Below are positions 1 to 6,200 of a stretch of 10,216 nucleotides of DNA, one piece after another. Positions within the stretch are counted from its first letter, which is position 1; each line of letters begins with the position of its first letter. The position numbers and the translations under genes were made by a program. Source of the DNA: Desulfobacterales bacterium (GTDB lineage Bacteria > Desulfobacterota > DSM-4660 > Desulfatiglandales > JALVZP01); assembly GCA_027064285.1 (NCBI GenBank), contig JAMOPX010000159.1:1-10216 (forward strand). Direction: 5' to 3'. The notes under the pieces are model-generated. The model saw only the letters and a program-made list of their open reading frames with translations, was not told where the DNA came from and ran no database searches.

Positions 1-730
1 AACCTATGTTAGCAACGCCTTTATATACTTCATTGTCTATATGCACCTTAACAGCATATACCCCTGTCTTTGGAGTAAGCTCATCTATTAGCTTCAGATT
101 TGCAGTAGGATAACCCAAAATCCTTGTTCCCCTGTTTTTTCCCTTAATCACTGTTCCTGTGACCTGATAGTTTCTGCCCAACAGGATTTTTGCTTCTTTT
201 AATTTCCCTTCCTGCACAAGATTTCTTATCTTTGTACTGGATACTATTGTGCCATTTATAGAAACAGGGTCCACTACCTCTATCTTAAATCCATATTGTT
301 CAGCCATCTTTTTCAGAAACTCTATGTTTCCTTGCCTGTTTTTCCCAAATGCATAATCATAACCCACTACTATATATTTTACTCCGATCTTTTGCACTAA
401 GATCTTTTCTACAAAATTCTTTGCAGAGATAGTAGCAAATTCTTTTGTAAATGGAAGACACAGAATAATGTCAATCCCTGCTTCCTTTATAAGCCTCAAT
501 TTCTGTGGGGTAGGGGTGATTACAGGAGGTCCGTTGCCATTGCTAAGCACCTTTATTGGATGCGGATCAAAGGTCATTACCACAGATGATCCATTTATCT
601 CCCTTGCTATTTGTTTTACCTTATCAAACAGTGCAAGGTGTCCTCTATGTACACCATCAAAATTTCCAATAGTAAGAACAGGATCTTGTATAGGAGATTT
701 CAATTCTGACAAGTCTCTTATAATGCTCAT
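1..730 (-). CDS. ribF: Bifunctional riboflavin kinase / FAD synthetase (5' part; C-terminus beyond window)
   Basis: Cytoplasmic enzyme that phosphorylates riboflavin to FMN and then adenylylates FMN to FAD. The frame is open for 243 codons from the ATG at 730-728 to the window edge. An N-terminal FAD-synthetase nucleotidyltransferase domain (about residues 15-175) is shown by IGNFDGVHRGH (21-31, with the HxGH signature), FDPHP (54-58), GYDYAFGKNRQGN (123-135) and SSTKIR (164-169, usually SSTRIR). A flavokinase domain begins near residue 185, with GKNRGTRILGYPTANL (197-212) carrying the PTAN nucleotide/metal motif. Family members are about 300-320 aa, so roughly 60-75 C-terminal residues are missing only because the window ends. 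The start fits the family, whose proteins begin about 20 residues before GNFDGVH, although no strong Shine-Dalgarno sequence is visible. It is transcribed divergently from the tRNA-Leu gene. Confidence 0.95.
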   Translation of the reverse strand, partial: MSIIRDLSELKSPIQDPVLTIGNFDGVHRGHLALFDKVKQIAREINGSSVVMTFDPHPIKVLSNGNGPPVITPTPQKLRLIKEAGIDIILCLPFTKEFATISAKNFVEKILVQKIGVKYIVVGYDYAFGKNRQGNIEFLKKMAEQYGFKIEVVDPVSINGTIVSSTKIRNLVQEGKLKEAKILLGRNYQVTGTVIKGKNRGTRILGYPTANLKLIDELTPKTGVYAVKVHIDNEVYKGVANIG

Positions 731-745
731 TTTCTGGAAACTTTC

Positions 746-772
746 TTGACAAGAATTTTTGTTTAATATAAT
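746..772 (+). promoter_or_regulatory. Probable sigma-70-type promoter of tRNA-Leu
   Basis: A perfect TTGACA (746-751) is followed after 15 bp by a perfect TATAAT (767-772). The spacing is 2 bp below the 17-bp optimum, but both hexamers are exact. Initiation near 779 would give a leader of about 20 nt before the mature tRNA at 802. Since no convincing promoter is seen between the tRNA terminator and the ATPase gene, readthrough from here could contribute to expression of the downstream operon; that part is inference. Confidence 0.6.
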
Positions 773-792
773 TTTTTAATATAAAAGATCAA
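765..792 (-). promoter_or_regulatory. Candidate ribF promoter
   Basis: On the minus strand, TTGATC (complement of 787-792) lies 16 bp upstream of TATATT (complement of 765-770). The hexamers match the sigma-70 consensus at 4/6 and 5/6 positions. This would place a transcription start about 28 nt before the ribF ATG. The -10 overlaps the -10 proposed for the divergent tRNA gene. The region is very AT-rich, so chance matches are likely and this is tentative. Confidence 0.3.
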
Positions 793-801
793 TACTTTTT
801 T

Positions 802-885
802 GCCGAAGTGGCGGAATTGGCAGACGCGCTAGATTCAGGATCTAGTGGGGGAAACCCCGTGCGGGTTCAAATCCCGCCTTCGGCA
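802..885 (+). tRNA. tRNA-Leu (anticodon CAG)
   Basis: An 84-nt class II tRNA folds completely. The acceptor stem is GCCGAAG (802-808) with CTTCGGC (878-884), and the discriminator is A885. The anticodon stem is CTAGA/TCTAG (829-833/841-845), with loop TTCAGGA placing anticodon CAG at 836-838, which reads CUG leucine codons. The long variable arm has a GGGG/CCCC stem closed by a short loop (about 847-858), as expected for leucine tRNAs. The T arm is GCGGG-TTCAAAT-CCCGC (861-877). The 3' CCA is not encoded (the next bases are TGA) and must be added by a nucleotidyltransferase. Confidence 0.97.
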
Positions 886-889
886 TGAA

Positions 890-928
890 AAAGGAGGTTG
901 GCAAGGCTAACCTCCTTTAAATTTTTTT
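890..928 (+). terminator. Rho-independent terminator after tRNA-Leu
   Basis: A 13-bp stem (890-902 with 906-918, one G-T wobble) closes an AAG loop. Three A residues and a run of seven T residues (922-928) follow. The hairpin ends 12 bp before the ATPase start codon, so it should separate the tRNA from the downstream operon or limit readthrough into it. The left arm contains AAGGAGG, which looks like a ribosome-binding site, but it is sequestered in the stem and has no start codon at a suitable distance. Confidence 0.85.
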
Positions 929-940
929 GGAAGATAGAAG

Positions 941-2140
941 ATGAGGATAATATTCTTTGCTGGAAAAGGAGGGGTTGGAAAAACAAGCATTTCTGCTGCC
1001 ACAGGTGTAAGGGCATCAGAGATGGGCTATAAGACCATTATCATGTCCTTAGATATTGCCCACAGTCTGTCAGACATATTTGATCTGGATAAAGACCTTC
1101 TGGATCTGAGCAAAGGAAGGCCTGTGCAGATAAATAAAAACCTGTGGATTCAGGAGCTGGATATCTATGAAGAGATAAACAGAAACTGGGGAGAGATATA
1201 TAGATACATTGCAACCCTGCTTAATACTACAGGAATAGACGAGATATTAGCAGAAGAGCTGGCTATACTTCCTGGAATGGAGGAGATAAGTCTGCTTCTC
1301 TATATAAACAGCTATGTAAAGCAGGGAAAATATGATTTGATAATCTTGGATTGTGCTCCAACAGGAGAATCCATCAGGTTTATAAGTATCCCGACTGCTC
1401 TGGAATGGTATATGAAAAAGATATTCAAGCTGGAAAAAAGGATAGTTGGATATGTAAGGCCAGTAGCCCGCAGGATCTCAGATGTGCCCATGCCAGGAGA
1501 TGAATATTTTGATGCAATAGAAAACCTTTTTAACAGACTAAAAGGAGTAAATAAGATATTAGAGGATCCTGAGATAACCAGCGTGAGGCTTGTAACCAAT
1601 GCAGAGAAGATTGTTCTAAAGGAAACCCAGAGGGCATTTATGTATTTTTGCCTTTATCACATAAATATTGATGCTATAATAGTAAACAGGGTGTATCCAG
1701 ATTATGAAGAAAATGAATTTATAAGGTCATGGAAAAAGTCGCAGAACTTTTACTTAGAAAAGGCAAAAGAGTACTTTGATCCTGTTCCAATATTTACTGT
1801 TGGTATGTTTAAGGGAGAGGTTTTGGGATATAGCGCACTAAAAAGATTGGCCACGCAATTGTATGGAGACACAGATCCCACAGTCCACTTTTTTCAAGAT
1901 GAGCCTTACAGGTGGATCAAAGAAAATGGGGATTACAAGCTTATAGTAAAACTTCCTTTTGCTGAAAAGAAAGAGATAAAATTACACAGGGTTTCAGATG
2001 AGTTAATAGTAAAATTGGGAAATGTAAAAAGACATTTTTTACTGCCCCGTCAGGTAACAGGCATGAATAAAGTAAGTGCCCGTTTGGACGGGCAAGAACT
2101 TCATATAATATTTAAAGGAGAGGTAAGCGATGGCCAGTAA
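941..2140 (+). CDS. ArsA/GET3-family ATPase with C-terminal HSP20-like domain
   Basis: A 399-aa cytoplasmic P-loop ATPase of the SIMIBI class. The deviant Walker A GKGGVGKT lies at 8-15, with signature lysine K9. The switch I segment is SLDIAHSLSD (36-45), where most relatives have DPAHSLSD. Switch II is DCAPTGESIRFISIP (137-151), and VTNAEKIVLKETQR (218-231) fits the family's adenine-binding segment. Residues about 331-392 form a beta-rich region resembling the ArsA HSP20-like domain. Only two cysteines occur (138 and 237). The CxxC zinc motif of GET3 and an obvious three-cysteine metalloid site are both absent, and no ars genes adjoin, so arsenite export is not supported. A chaperone or targeting role is possible, but the substrate is unknown. 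The start is supported by the immediate N-terminal beta strand and P-loop; the ribosome-binding site (GGA, 929-931) is weak. The 3' end overlaps the next gene by 11 bp. Confidence 0.88.
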   Translation: MRIIFFAGKGGVGKTSISAATGVRASEMGYKTIIMSLDIAHSLSDIFDLDKDLLDLSKGRPVQINKNLWIQELDIYEEINRNWGEIYRYIATLLNTTGIDEILAEELAILPGMEEISLLLYINSYVKQGKYDLIILDCAPTGESIRFISIPTALEWYMKKIFKLEKRIVGYVRPVARRISDVPMPGDEYFDAIENLFNRLKGVNKILEDPEITSVRLVTNAEKIVLKETQRAFMYFCLYHINIDAIIVNRVYPDYEENEFIRSWKKSQNFYLEKAKEYFDPVPIFTVGMFKGEVLGYSALKRLATQLYGDTDPTVHFFQDEPYRWIKENGDYKLIVKLPFAEKKEIKLHRVSDELIVKLGNVKRHFLLPRQVTGMNKVSARLDGQELHIIFKGEVSDGQ

Positions 2141-2366
2141 AGATAAAGAAGAAAAAAGAGAAAAAGAGGTAAGGGAACAGGTAGTATGCCCTATTGGAAG
2201 GCTATTTGCAGATTTCTTTATTCAGAAGGATTCTCCTTTTTTTGAGCATATTAACAGGAGTAAGATTGAATTTCTAAAAGCAATAAAAAGTATTATAGAC
2301 CAAAAAATAGAACAGCTGGAAAAGAGAACAGAAAAGAAAAAAGCTACAAAAATAGAGGTGGAATAG
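2130..2366 (+). CDS. Conserved-looking 78-aa small protein, unknown function
   Basis: A small, highly charged, soluble protein with no signal peptide or membrane segment. A lysine/glutamate-rich N-terminus (1-17) leads into a short hydrophobic core, VVCPIGRLFADF (18-29). Next comes FFEHINRSKIEFLKAIKSIID (37-57), then a probable amphipathic or coiled-coil helix, and a lysine-rich tail (67-78). A strong ribosome-binding site, AAGGAG (2115-2120), precedes the ATG. The 11-bp overlap with the ATPase gene suggests translational coupling. I recall similar short CP(I/V)-containing proteins beside ArsA-type ATPases in other bacteria, but I cannot name a family. A partner or adaptor of the ATPase is a reasonable guess only. 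Coding status rests on the ribosome-binding site, the tight packing and the structured composition. Confidence 0.75.
   Translation: MASKDKEEKREKEVREQVVCPIGRLFADFFIQKDSPFFEHINRSKIEFLKAIKSIIDQKIEQLEKRTEKKKATKIEVE
2355..2361 (+). promoter_or_regulatory. Ribosome-binding site fixing the TTG start of the recombinase
   Basis: GAGGTGG lies 10 bp before TTG at 2372-2374 and overlaps the last codons of the upstream small gene. No ATG or GTG start sits near this site. The first internal methionine of the recombinase frame is residue 69, which is already past the N-terminal DNA-binding helices, so the TTG is the plausible start. Confidence 0.65.
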
Positions 2367-2371
2367 CTTAA

Positions 2372-3307
2372 TTGTCTAGCAAGACAATAGAGTTACTAAT
2401 CAAAAGCTTTATTAATTACTTAAGGCATCAAAAGGGCTATTCTGCTAATACGCTAAAGGCATATGAAACAGATCTGGTAGATTTTTTTTCTTTTTTACTC
2501 AGTAAGTGTGGATTTTCTGAAAAAGACAGTATAGATAAGGTCTCGATATATGAGATAAGAAACTTTATTGGCAGTATGTATAAGACTCACAAAAAGTCAA
2601 CTGTATCGAGGAAGCTATCTTCCATTAGATCATTTTTTAATTTTTTGGAAAGAACAGGCACAATAAGGAAAAACCCTGCATGGAACATATCTTTTCCAAA
2701 GCCTGAAAAATATCTTCCACGTTATTTAAGTGTAGATAATATATGTGAGATATTAGATATAGAAGCAGAAAATGATGCTTTTGTTGACTGGAGGCTATTT
2801 AGAGACAAAGCAATATTGGAGCTACTTTATTCTTGTGGTATAAGGGTAAGTGAACTTGTTTCTCTGAACATAGAAGATATAGATATGCATGAGAATGTGA
2901 TCAAGATAAAAGGAAAAGGTGACAAAGAAAGGATTGTTCCAATGGGAAAATATGCATTGGAGGCAGTAAAAAAATATCTTTCTGTATTGGACAATGTAAA
3001 AAAAGATAACACAAGAGCTCTTTTTCTTAACAGATCAGGAAAAAGGATCTCTGATAGAAGCATAAGAAGGATTGTAAAAAAATATGCTATAAAAAAAGGG
3101 CTTAGCTGGGATATAAGCCCTCATTCTTTGAGGCATAGCTTTGCCACTCATCTGTTAGAAGGAGGGGCAAATATAAGAGTAGTCCAGGAGATGTTAGGTC
3201 ATGCCAGTTTATCCACCACCCAACGATATACCCATCTTACCTTAGACAGGCTTATACAGGTGTATAAAAAATCTCATCCAAGGGCAAAGGAGAAAAAGGA
3301 TGAATAA
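2372..3307 (+). CDS. xerC: Tyrosine recombinase, XerC/XerD type
   Basis: A site-specific recombinase that cuts and rejoins DNA at dif-like sites to resolve chromosome dimers. The 311 aa are slightly longer than the ~298 aa of E. coli XerC/D. The N-terminal SAM-like core-binding domain (about 5-95) carries the typical motif KGYSANTLKAYETDL (21-35). The catalytic domain (about 110-300) has all six active-site residues: R158 in GIRVSEL, K182 in GKGDKER, H251 and R254 in HSLRH, H277 in LGH, and nucleophile Y286. Translation probably starts at TTG (2372). The gene starts 5 bp after the small gene and overlaps hslV by 8 bp. XerC is preferred over XerD because of the well-known xerC-hslVU linkage, but the two are hard to separate by eye. 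It is an intact housekeeping-type recombinase, not an evident element integrase. Confidence 0.9.
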   Translation: MSSKTIELLIKSFINYLRHQKGYSANTLKAYETDLVDFFSFLLSKCGFSEKDSIDKVSIYEIRNFIGSMYKTHKKSTVSRKLSSIRSFFNFLERTGTIRKNPAWNISFPKPEKYLPRYLSVDNICEILDIEAENDAFVDWRLFRDKAILELLYSCGIRVSELVSLNIEDIDMHENVIKIKGKGDKERIVPMGKYALEAVKKYLSVLDNVKKDNTRALFLNRSGKRISDRSIRRIVKKYAIKKGLSWDISPHSLRHSFATHLLEGGANIRVVQEMLGHASLSTTQRYTHLTLDRLIQVYKKSHPRAKEKKDE

Positions 3308-3863
3308 GATATACTCCACCACCATCCTTGCTGTAAAAAAAGATGGCAGTTCTGTTATGGCAGGAGATGGTCAGGTAACTTTTGGTGAAACAATCATGAA
3401 GCACAGGGCAGCCAAGGTCAGATTCATATATAAAAACAAGGTTCTGGTTGGAATCTCTGGAGCCGCTGCAGACGCATTTAGTCTTATAGAAAGATTAGAA
3501 GGTAAATTAGAGTCCTATAGAGGCAATCTGGTCAGAGCAGCTGTGGAGCTTGCAAAGGACTGGCGTACAGACAGGGTTCTGAGAAGACTTGAAGCGCTTT
3601 TGTTGGCAATGGATGCAGATCATATTCTTATTATCTCTGGCACAGGAGATGTGATTGAGCCAGATGAGTCTGTTGCTGCTATAGGTTCTGGAGGATCTTA
3701 TGCCCTTGCAGCAGCCCGTGCTCTTATTGCACATTCTTCTCTGAGTGCTAAGCAGATAGCTTATGAGGCCATGAAGATAGCTGCATCCATATGCATATAT
3801 ACGAATGACCAGATTATGATTCATGAACTAAACACAGGAGATAAAAATGAGCAAAAAAAATAA
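3300..3863 (+). CDS. hslV: ATP-dependent protease subunit HslV (ClpQ)
   Basis: The proteolytic core of the HslVU complex, a proteasome-beta-like N-terminal threonine hydrolase that forms two stacked hexamers in the cytoplasm. Alignment with the E. coli protein places the catalytic threonine at T7 (STTIL, 6-10), so a six-residue leader MNKIYS would be removed; E. coli loses only Met. Other active-site counterparts are D23 (AGDGQ), K39 and S130 (IGSGGSYA). KDWRTDRVLRRLEALL (86-101) is strongly conserved. The 187-aa length includes a short charged tail encoded by the overlap with hslU. AAAGGAG (3286-3292) lies 7 bp before the ATG. The gene overlaps xerC by 8 bp and hslU by 17 bp, so expression should be tightly coupled. 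Confidence 0.96.
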   Translation: MNKIYSTTILAVKKDGSSVMAGDGQVTFGETIMKHRAAKVRFIYKNKVLVGISGAAADAFSLIERLEGKLESYRGNLVRAAVELAKDWRTDRVLRRLEALLLAMDADHILIISGTGDVIEPDESVAAIGSGGSYALAAARALIAHSSLSAKQIAYEAMKIAASICIYTNDQIMIHELNTGDKNEQKK

Positions 3864-5268
3864 TAAACAAAAAGAAATGCAAATAAAGTCAGAGGAGATG
3901 CTCACTCCGAGACAAATTGTAGCTGAGCTAGACAAATATATTGTTGGTCAGGATCAGGCAAAAAGATCTGTGGCCATAGCACTAAGAAATAGGTGGAGAA
4001 GACAGCAGGTTCCTCCAGAATTAAGGGATGAAATTGCACCCAAAAATATCATAATGATAGGACCTACTGGAGTGGGCAAGACCGAAATAGCCAGAAGACT
4101 TGCAAAACTTGCAAATTCACCTTTTTTAAAGGTAGAAGCTACCAAATTTACAGAAGTAGGATATGTGGGAAGAGATGTAGAGTCTATGATCAGGGACTTG
4201 ACTGAGCTGGCAGTGAATATGGTAAAGAGAGAGGAGCAAAAAAAGGTGGAGGCAAAGGCTAAGGAGCTGGCAGAGGAAAAGGTATTAGATATATTGCTTC
4301 CCAAAAGAAGGAGAAGAACTCGTAAAGAAGAAGAATATTATGGTGCGCTTGAGGTGGTAAGGCATGATGATCAGGAAAAAAGTTATGCATCTACAAGAGA
4401 AAAGCTCAGACGTATGTTAAGAGAAGGAAAACTTGATGACAGATATGTAGAATTAGAAGTAAAAGAAACAAATGTTCCCATGATAGAAATATTTTCTGCA
4501 GCAGGTCTGGATGAGATGGAATTTAACATAAGAGAGGTGTTTGGAAATATATTTCCTCCCAAGAAGAAGAAAAGAAGAGTAAAGGTACCTGAAGCACTGG
4601 AAATCCTGACTCAGGAAGAGTCTCAAAAGCTTGTTGATATGGATAAGGTAATAGAAAATGCAATAAAAATTACTGAGCAGAAGGGCATAATATTTCTGGA
4701 TGAAATAGACAAAATAGCAAGCACATCTTCTGGAGGTTCAGGACCAGATGTCTCAAGAGAGGGGGTTCAGAGAGATCTGCTTCCTATTGTAGAAGGATCC
4801 ACTGTGATCACAAAGTACGGGATGGTGAGAACCGATCACATACTCTTTATTGCTGCTGGTGCATTTAATGTGAGCAAGCCATCTGATCTTCTTCCTGAAC
4901 TTCAGGGCAGGTTCCCTATTAGAGTGGAGCTTAAGTCCCTTACTACAGAAGACTTTGTAAAAATACTGACTCAACCGAAAAATGCGCTTATTATTCAGTA
5001 TAAGGCTTTACTTAAGACAGAAGGGGTGGAGTTGGATTTTGATGAGGATGCCATATATGAAATTGCACGAATAGCAAGTCTTGTAAATGAGAGAACAGAA
5101 GACATAGGTGCAAGAAGACTTCATACAGTTATGGAAAAACTTCTAGATGACATATCATTTGAGGCACCAGAGATAAAAGGCCAGAAAATAAAGATAACAA
5201 AAGAGTATGTAAGAGAAAAACTTTCTGACATATTAGAAGATGAAAATCTAAGCAGGTATATCCTATGA
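3847..5268 (+). CDS. hslU: ATP-dependent protease ATPase subunit HslU (ClpY)
   Basis: The AAA+ unfoldase that recognises, unfolds and threads substrates into HslV. The 473 aa are slightly longer than the E. coli 443. Walker A is GPTGVGKT (72-79), the pore loop is GYVG (105-108), Walker B is IIFLDE (281-286), the sensor-1 region is IAAGAFN (335-341), the arginine-finger candidate is R355 (LQGRF), and the sensor-2 region is GARRLH (421-426). The intermediate domain (about 110-245) is rich in lysine and arginine, including a basic run near 153-161. The C-terminus SRYIL matches the tail that docks into HslV. An 18-residue lysine-rich N-terminal extension precedes MLTPRQIV. The start at 3847 is backed by AGGAG (3836-3840) at ideal spacing, whereas the internal ATG at 3898 lies too close to its AGGAG. 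The stop overlaps argB by 4 bp (ATGA). Confidence 0.97.
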   Translation: MSKKNNKQKEMQIKSEEMLTPRQIVAELDKYIVGQDQAKRSVAIALRNRWRRQQVPPELRDEIAPKNIIMIGPTGVGKTEIARRLAKLANSPFLKVEATKFTEVGYVGRDVESMIRDLTELAVNMVKREEQKKVEAKAKELAEEKVLDILLPKRRRRTRKEEEYYGALEVVRHDDQEKSYASTREKLRRMLREGKLDDRYVELEVKETNVPMIEIFSAAGLDEMEFNIREVFGNIFPPKKKKRRVKVPEALEILTQEESQKLVDMDKVIENAIKITEQKGIIFLDEIDKIASTSSGGSGPDVSREGVQRDLLPIVEGSTVITKYGMVRTDHILFIAAGAFNVSKPSDLLPELQGRFPIRVELKSLTTEDFVKILTQPKNALIIQYKALLKTEGVELDFDEDAIYEIARIASLVNERTEDIGARRLHTVMEKLLDDISFEAPEIKGQKIKITKEYVREKLSDILEDENLSRYIL

Positions 5269-6146
5269 TAGATCAAGCAGAAAGAGCAAAGGTCCTTATA
5301 GAGGCACTCCCCTATATCCAGAGGTTTAATGGCTCCACCATGGTTATAAAGTATGGTGGCAATGCAATGATAAATGAAGAATTAAAGAATAACTTTGCCT
5401 TAGATGTTATTCTTATGAAATATGTGGGAATAAACCCTATTATTGTACATGGTGGAGGGCCACAGATAGGAGAACTCCTGGAAAGACTTAACATACAGAC
5501 CAAGTTTGTGGAAGGACTCAGGGTAACGGATGAGCAGGCAATGGATGTGATTGAAATGGTCCTTGTAGGAAAGGTAAACAAAGAGATAGTTAATCTTATT
5601 AACAAAAATAAAGGACAGGCAGTAGGGCTTTCAGGAAAAGATGGCGGTCTTTTTGTTGCAAGAAAGATGAAATACATAAAGTACAGGCCAGAAGGTGAAC
5701 CTCCCGAAGTACTGGATATAGGACTTGTTGGAGAAATAGTATCAGTAAATACAAAGGTGCTTGAAAGTTTAACAAGAGACGGATTTATTCCTGTGATTGC
5801 ACCTGTTGGTGCTGATGAATCTGGTCAGACCTATAACATAAATGCAGATACTGTGGCCGGACATATTGCCGCTGCAATCAAGGCCAGAAAGCTCATCTTG
5901 CTTACTGACACAAAAGGGGTTTTGAATAAAGATGGAAACCTTATATCAAGTCTGAAACTTCAAGAAGCAAGACAGCTTATAGCTGACGGAACTGTTACAG
6001 GAGGTATGATACCCAAACTGAACTGTTGCATTAAGGCACTGGAGGGAGGGGTAAAAAAAGCACACATAATAGATGGCAGAGAAAAGCATGCGATTTTGCT
6101 TGAGGTATTCACCAAAGGTGGAGTAGGAACAGAGATAATTAACTAA
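5265..6146 (+). CDS. argB: Acetylglutamate kinase
   Basis: Phosphorylates N-acetylglutamate in the second step of arginine synthesis. The 293-aa amino-acid-kinase fold shows IKYGGNAM (28-35), the glycine-rich VHGGGPQ (61-67), substrate-binding R86, YNINADTVAGH (190-200), LTDTKGV (213-219) and GGMIPKL (246-252). A complete N-terminal helix precedes the core (residues 2-20), and a HAILLEVFTKGGVGTEI-like C-terminal segment (275-291) follows. Both are features of arginine-inhibited hexameric kinases, so feedback inhibition by arginine is likely; this is inference from family knowledge. It starts in an ATGA overlap with the hslU stop, with a modest ribosome-binding site (GCAGG, 5252-5256), suggesting translational coupling. 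It is followed by a 54-bp gap before argD. Confidence 0.96.
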   Translation: MIDQAERAKVLIEALPYIQRFNGSTMVIKYGGNAMINEELKNNFALDVILMKYVGINPIIVHGGGPQIGELLERLNIQTKFVEGLRVTDEQAMDVIEMVLVGKVNKEIVNLINKNKGQAVGLSGKDGGLFVARKMKYIKYRPEGEPPEVLDIGLVGEIVSVNTKVLESLTRDGFIPVIAPVGADESGQTYNINADTVAGHIAAAIKARKLILLTDTKGVLNKDGNLISSLKLQEARQLIADGTVTGGMIPKLNCCIKALEGGVKKAHIIDGREKHAILLEVFTKGGVGTEIIN

Positions 6147-6155
6147 AAAAGAGGC

Positions 6156-6177
6156 TGTTCGAAAATTGTTTCGAATA
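6156..6177. repeat. Palindrome in the argB-argD gap
   Basis: TTCGAAA (6158-6164) and TTTCGAA (6169-6175) form perfect 7-bp inverted arms around ATTG. One further pair (T6156/A6177) is possible beyond a G-T step. No T-run follows, so it is not an ordinary terminator. It could be an operator, an mRNA hairpin between argB and argD, or an old insertion-sequence end: the preceding GAGGCTGTTCGAAAA resembles ends I recall from insertion sequences. Function is unproven. Confidence 0.4.
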
Positions 6178-6200
6178 TGCTTAGTAAAAAGGAGTAAGAA

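Noticed and set aside
468..749. 93-codon plus-strand open frame
   Set aside because: It is antisense to ribF, whose motifs are unambiguous; the plus-strand frame has no recognisable content.
891..897. Perfect AAGGAGG ribosome-binding-like sequence after the tRNA
   Set aside because: It lies in the left arm of the terminator stem, is over 40 bp from the ATPase start, and has no start codon at a suitable distance.
941..2140. Arsenite-pump ATPase of an ars operon
   Set aside because: There is no arsB, arsR, arsC or arsD nearby, the expected metalloid-binding cysteines are not evident, and there is only one ATPase half rather than the duplicated ArsA form.
2372..3307. Recombinase as an integrase of a mobile element
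   Set aside because: Its length, its motifs and its place in a xerC-hslVU housekeeping cluster fit chromosomal Xer. No attachment sites or cargo are seen.
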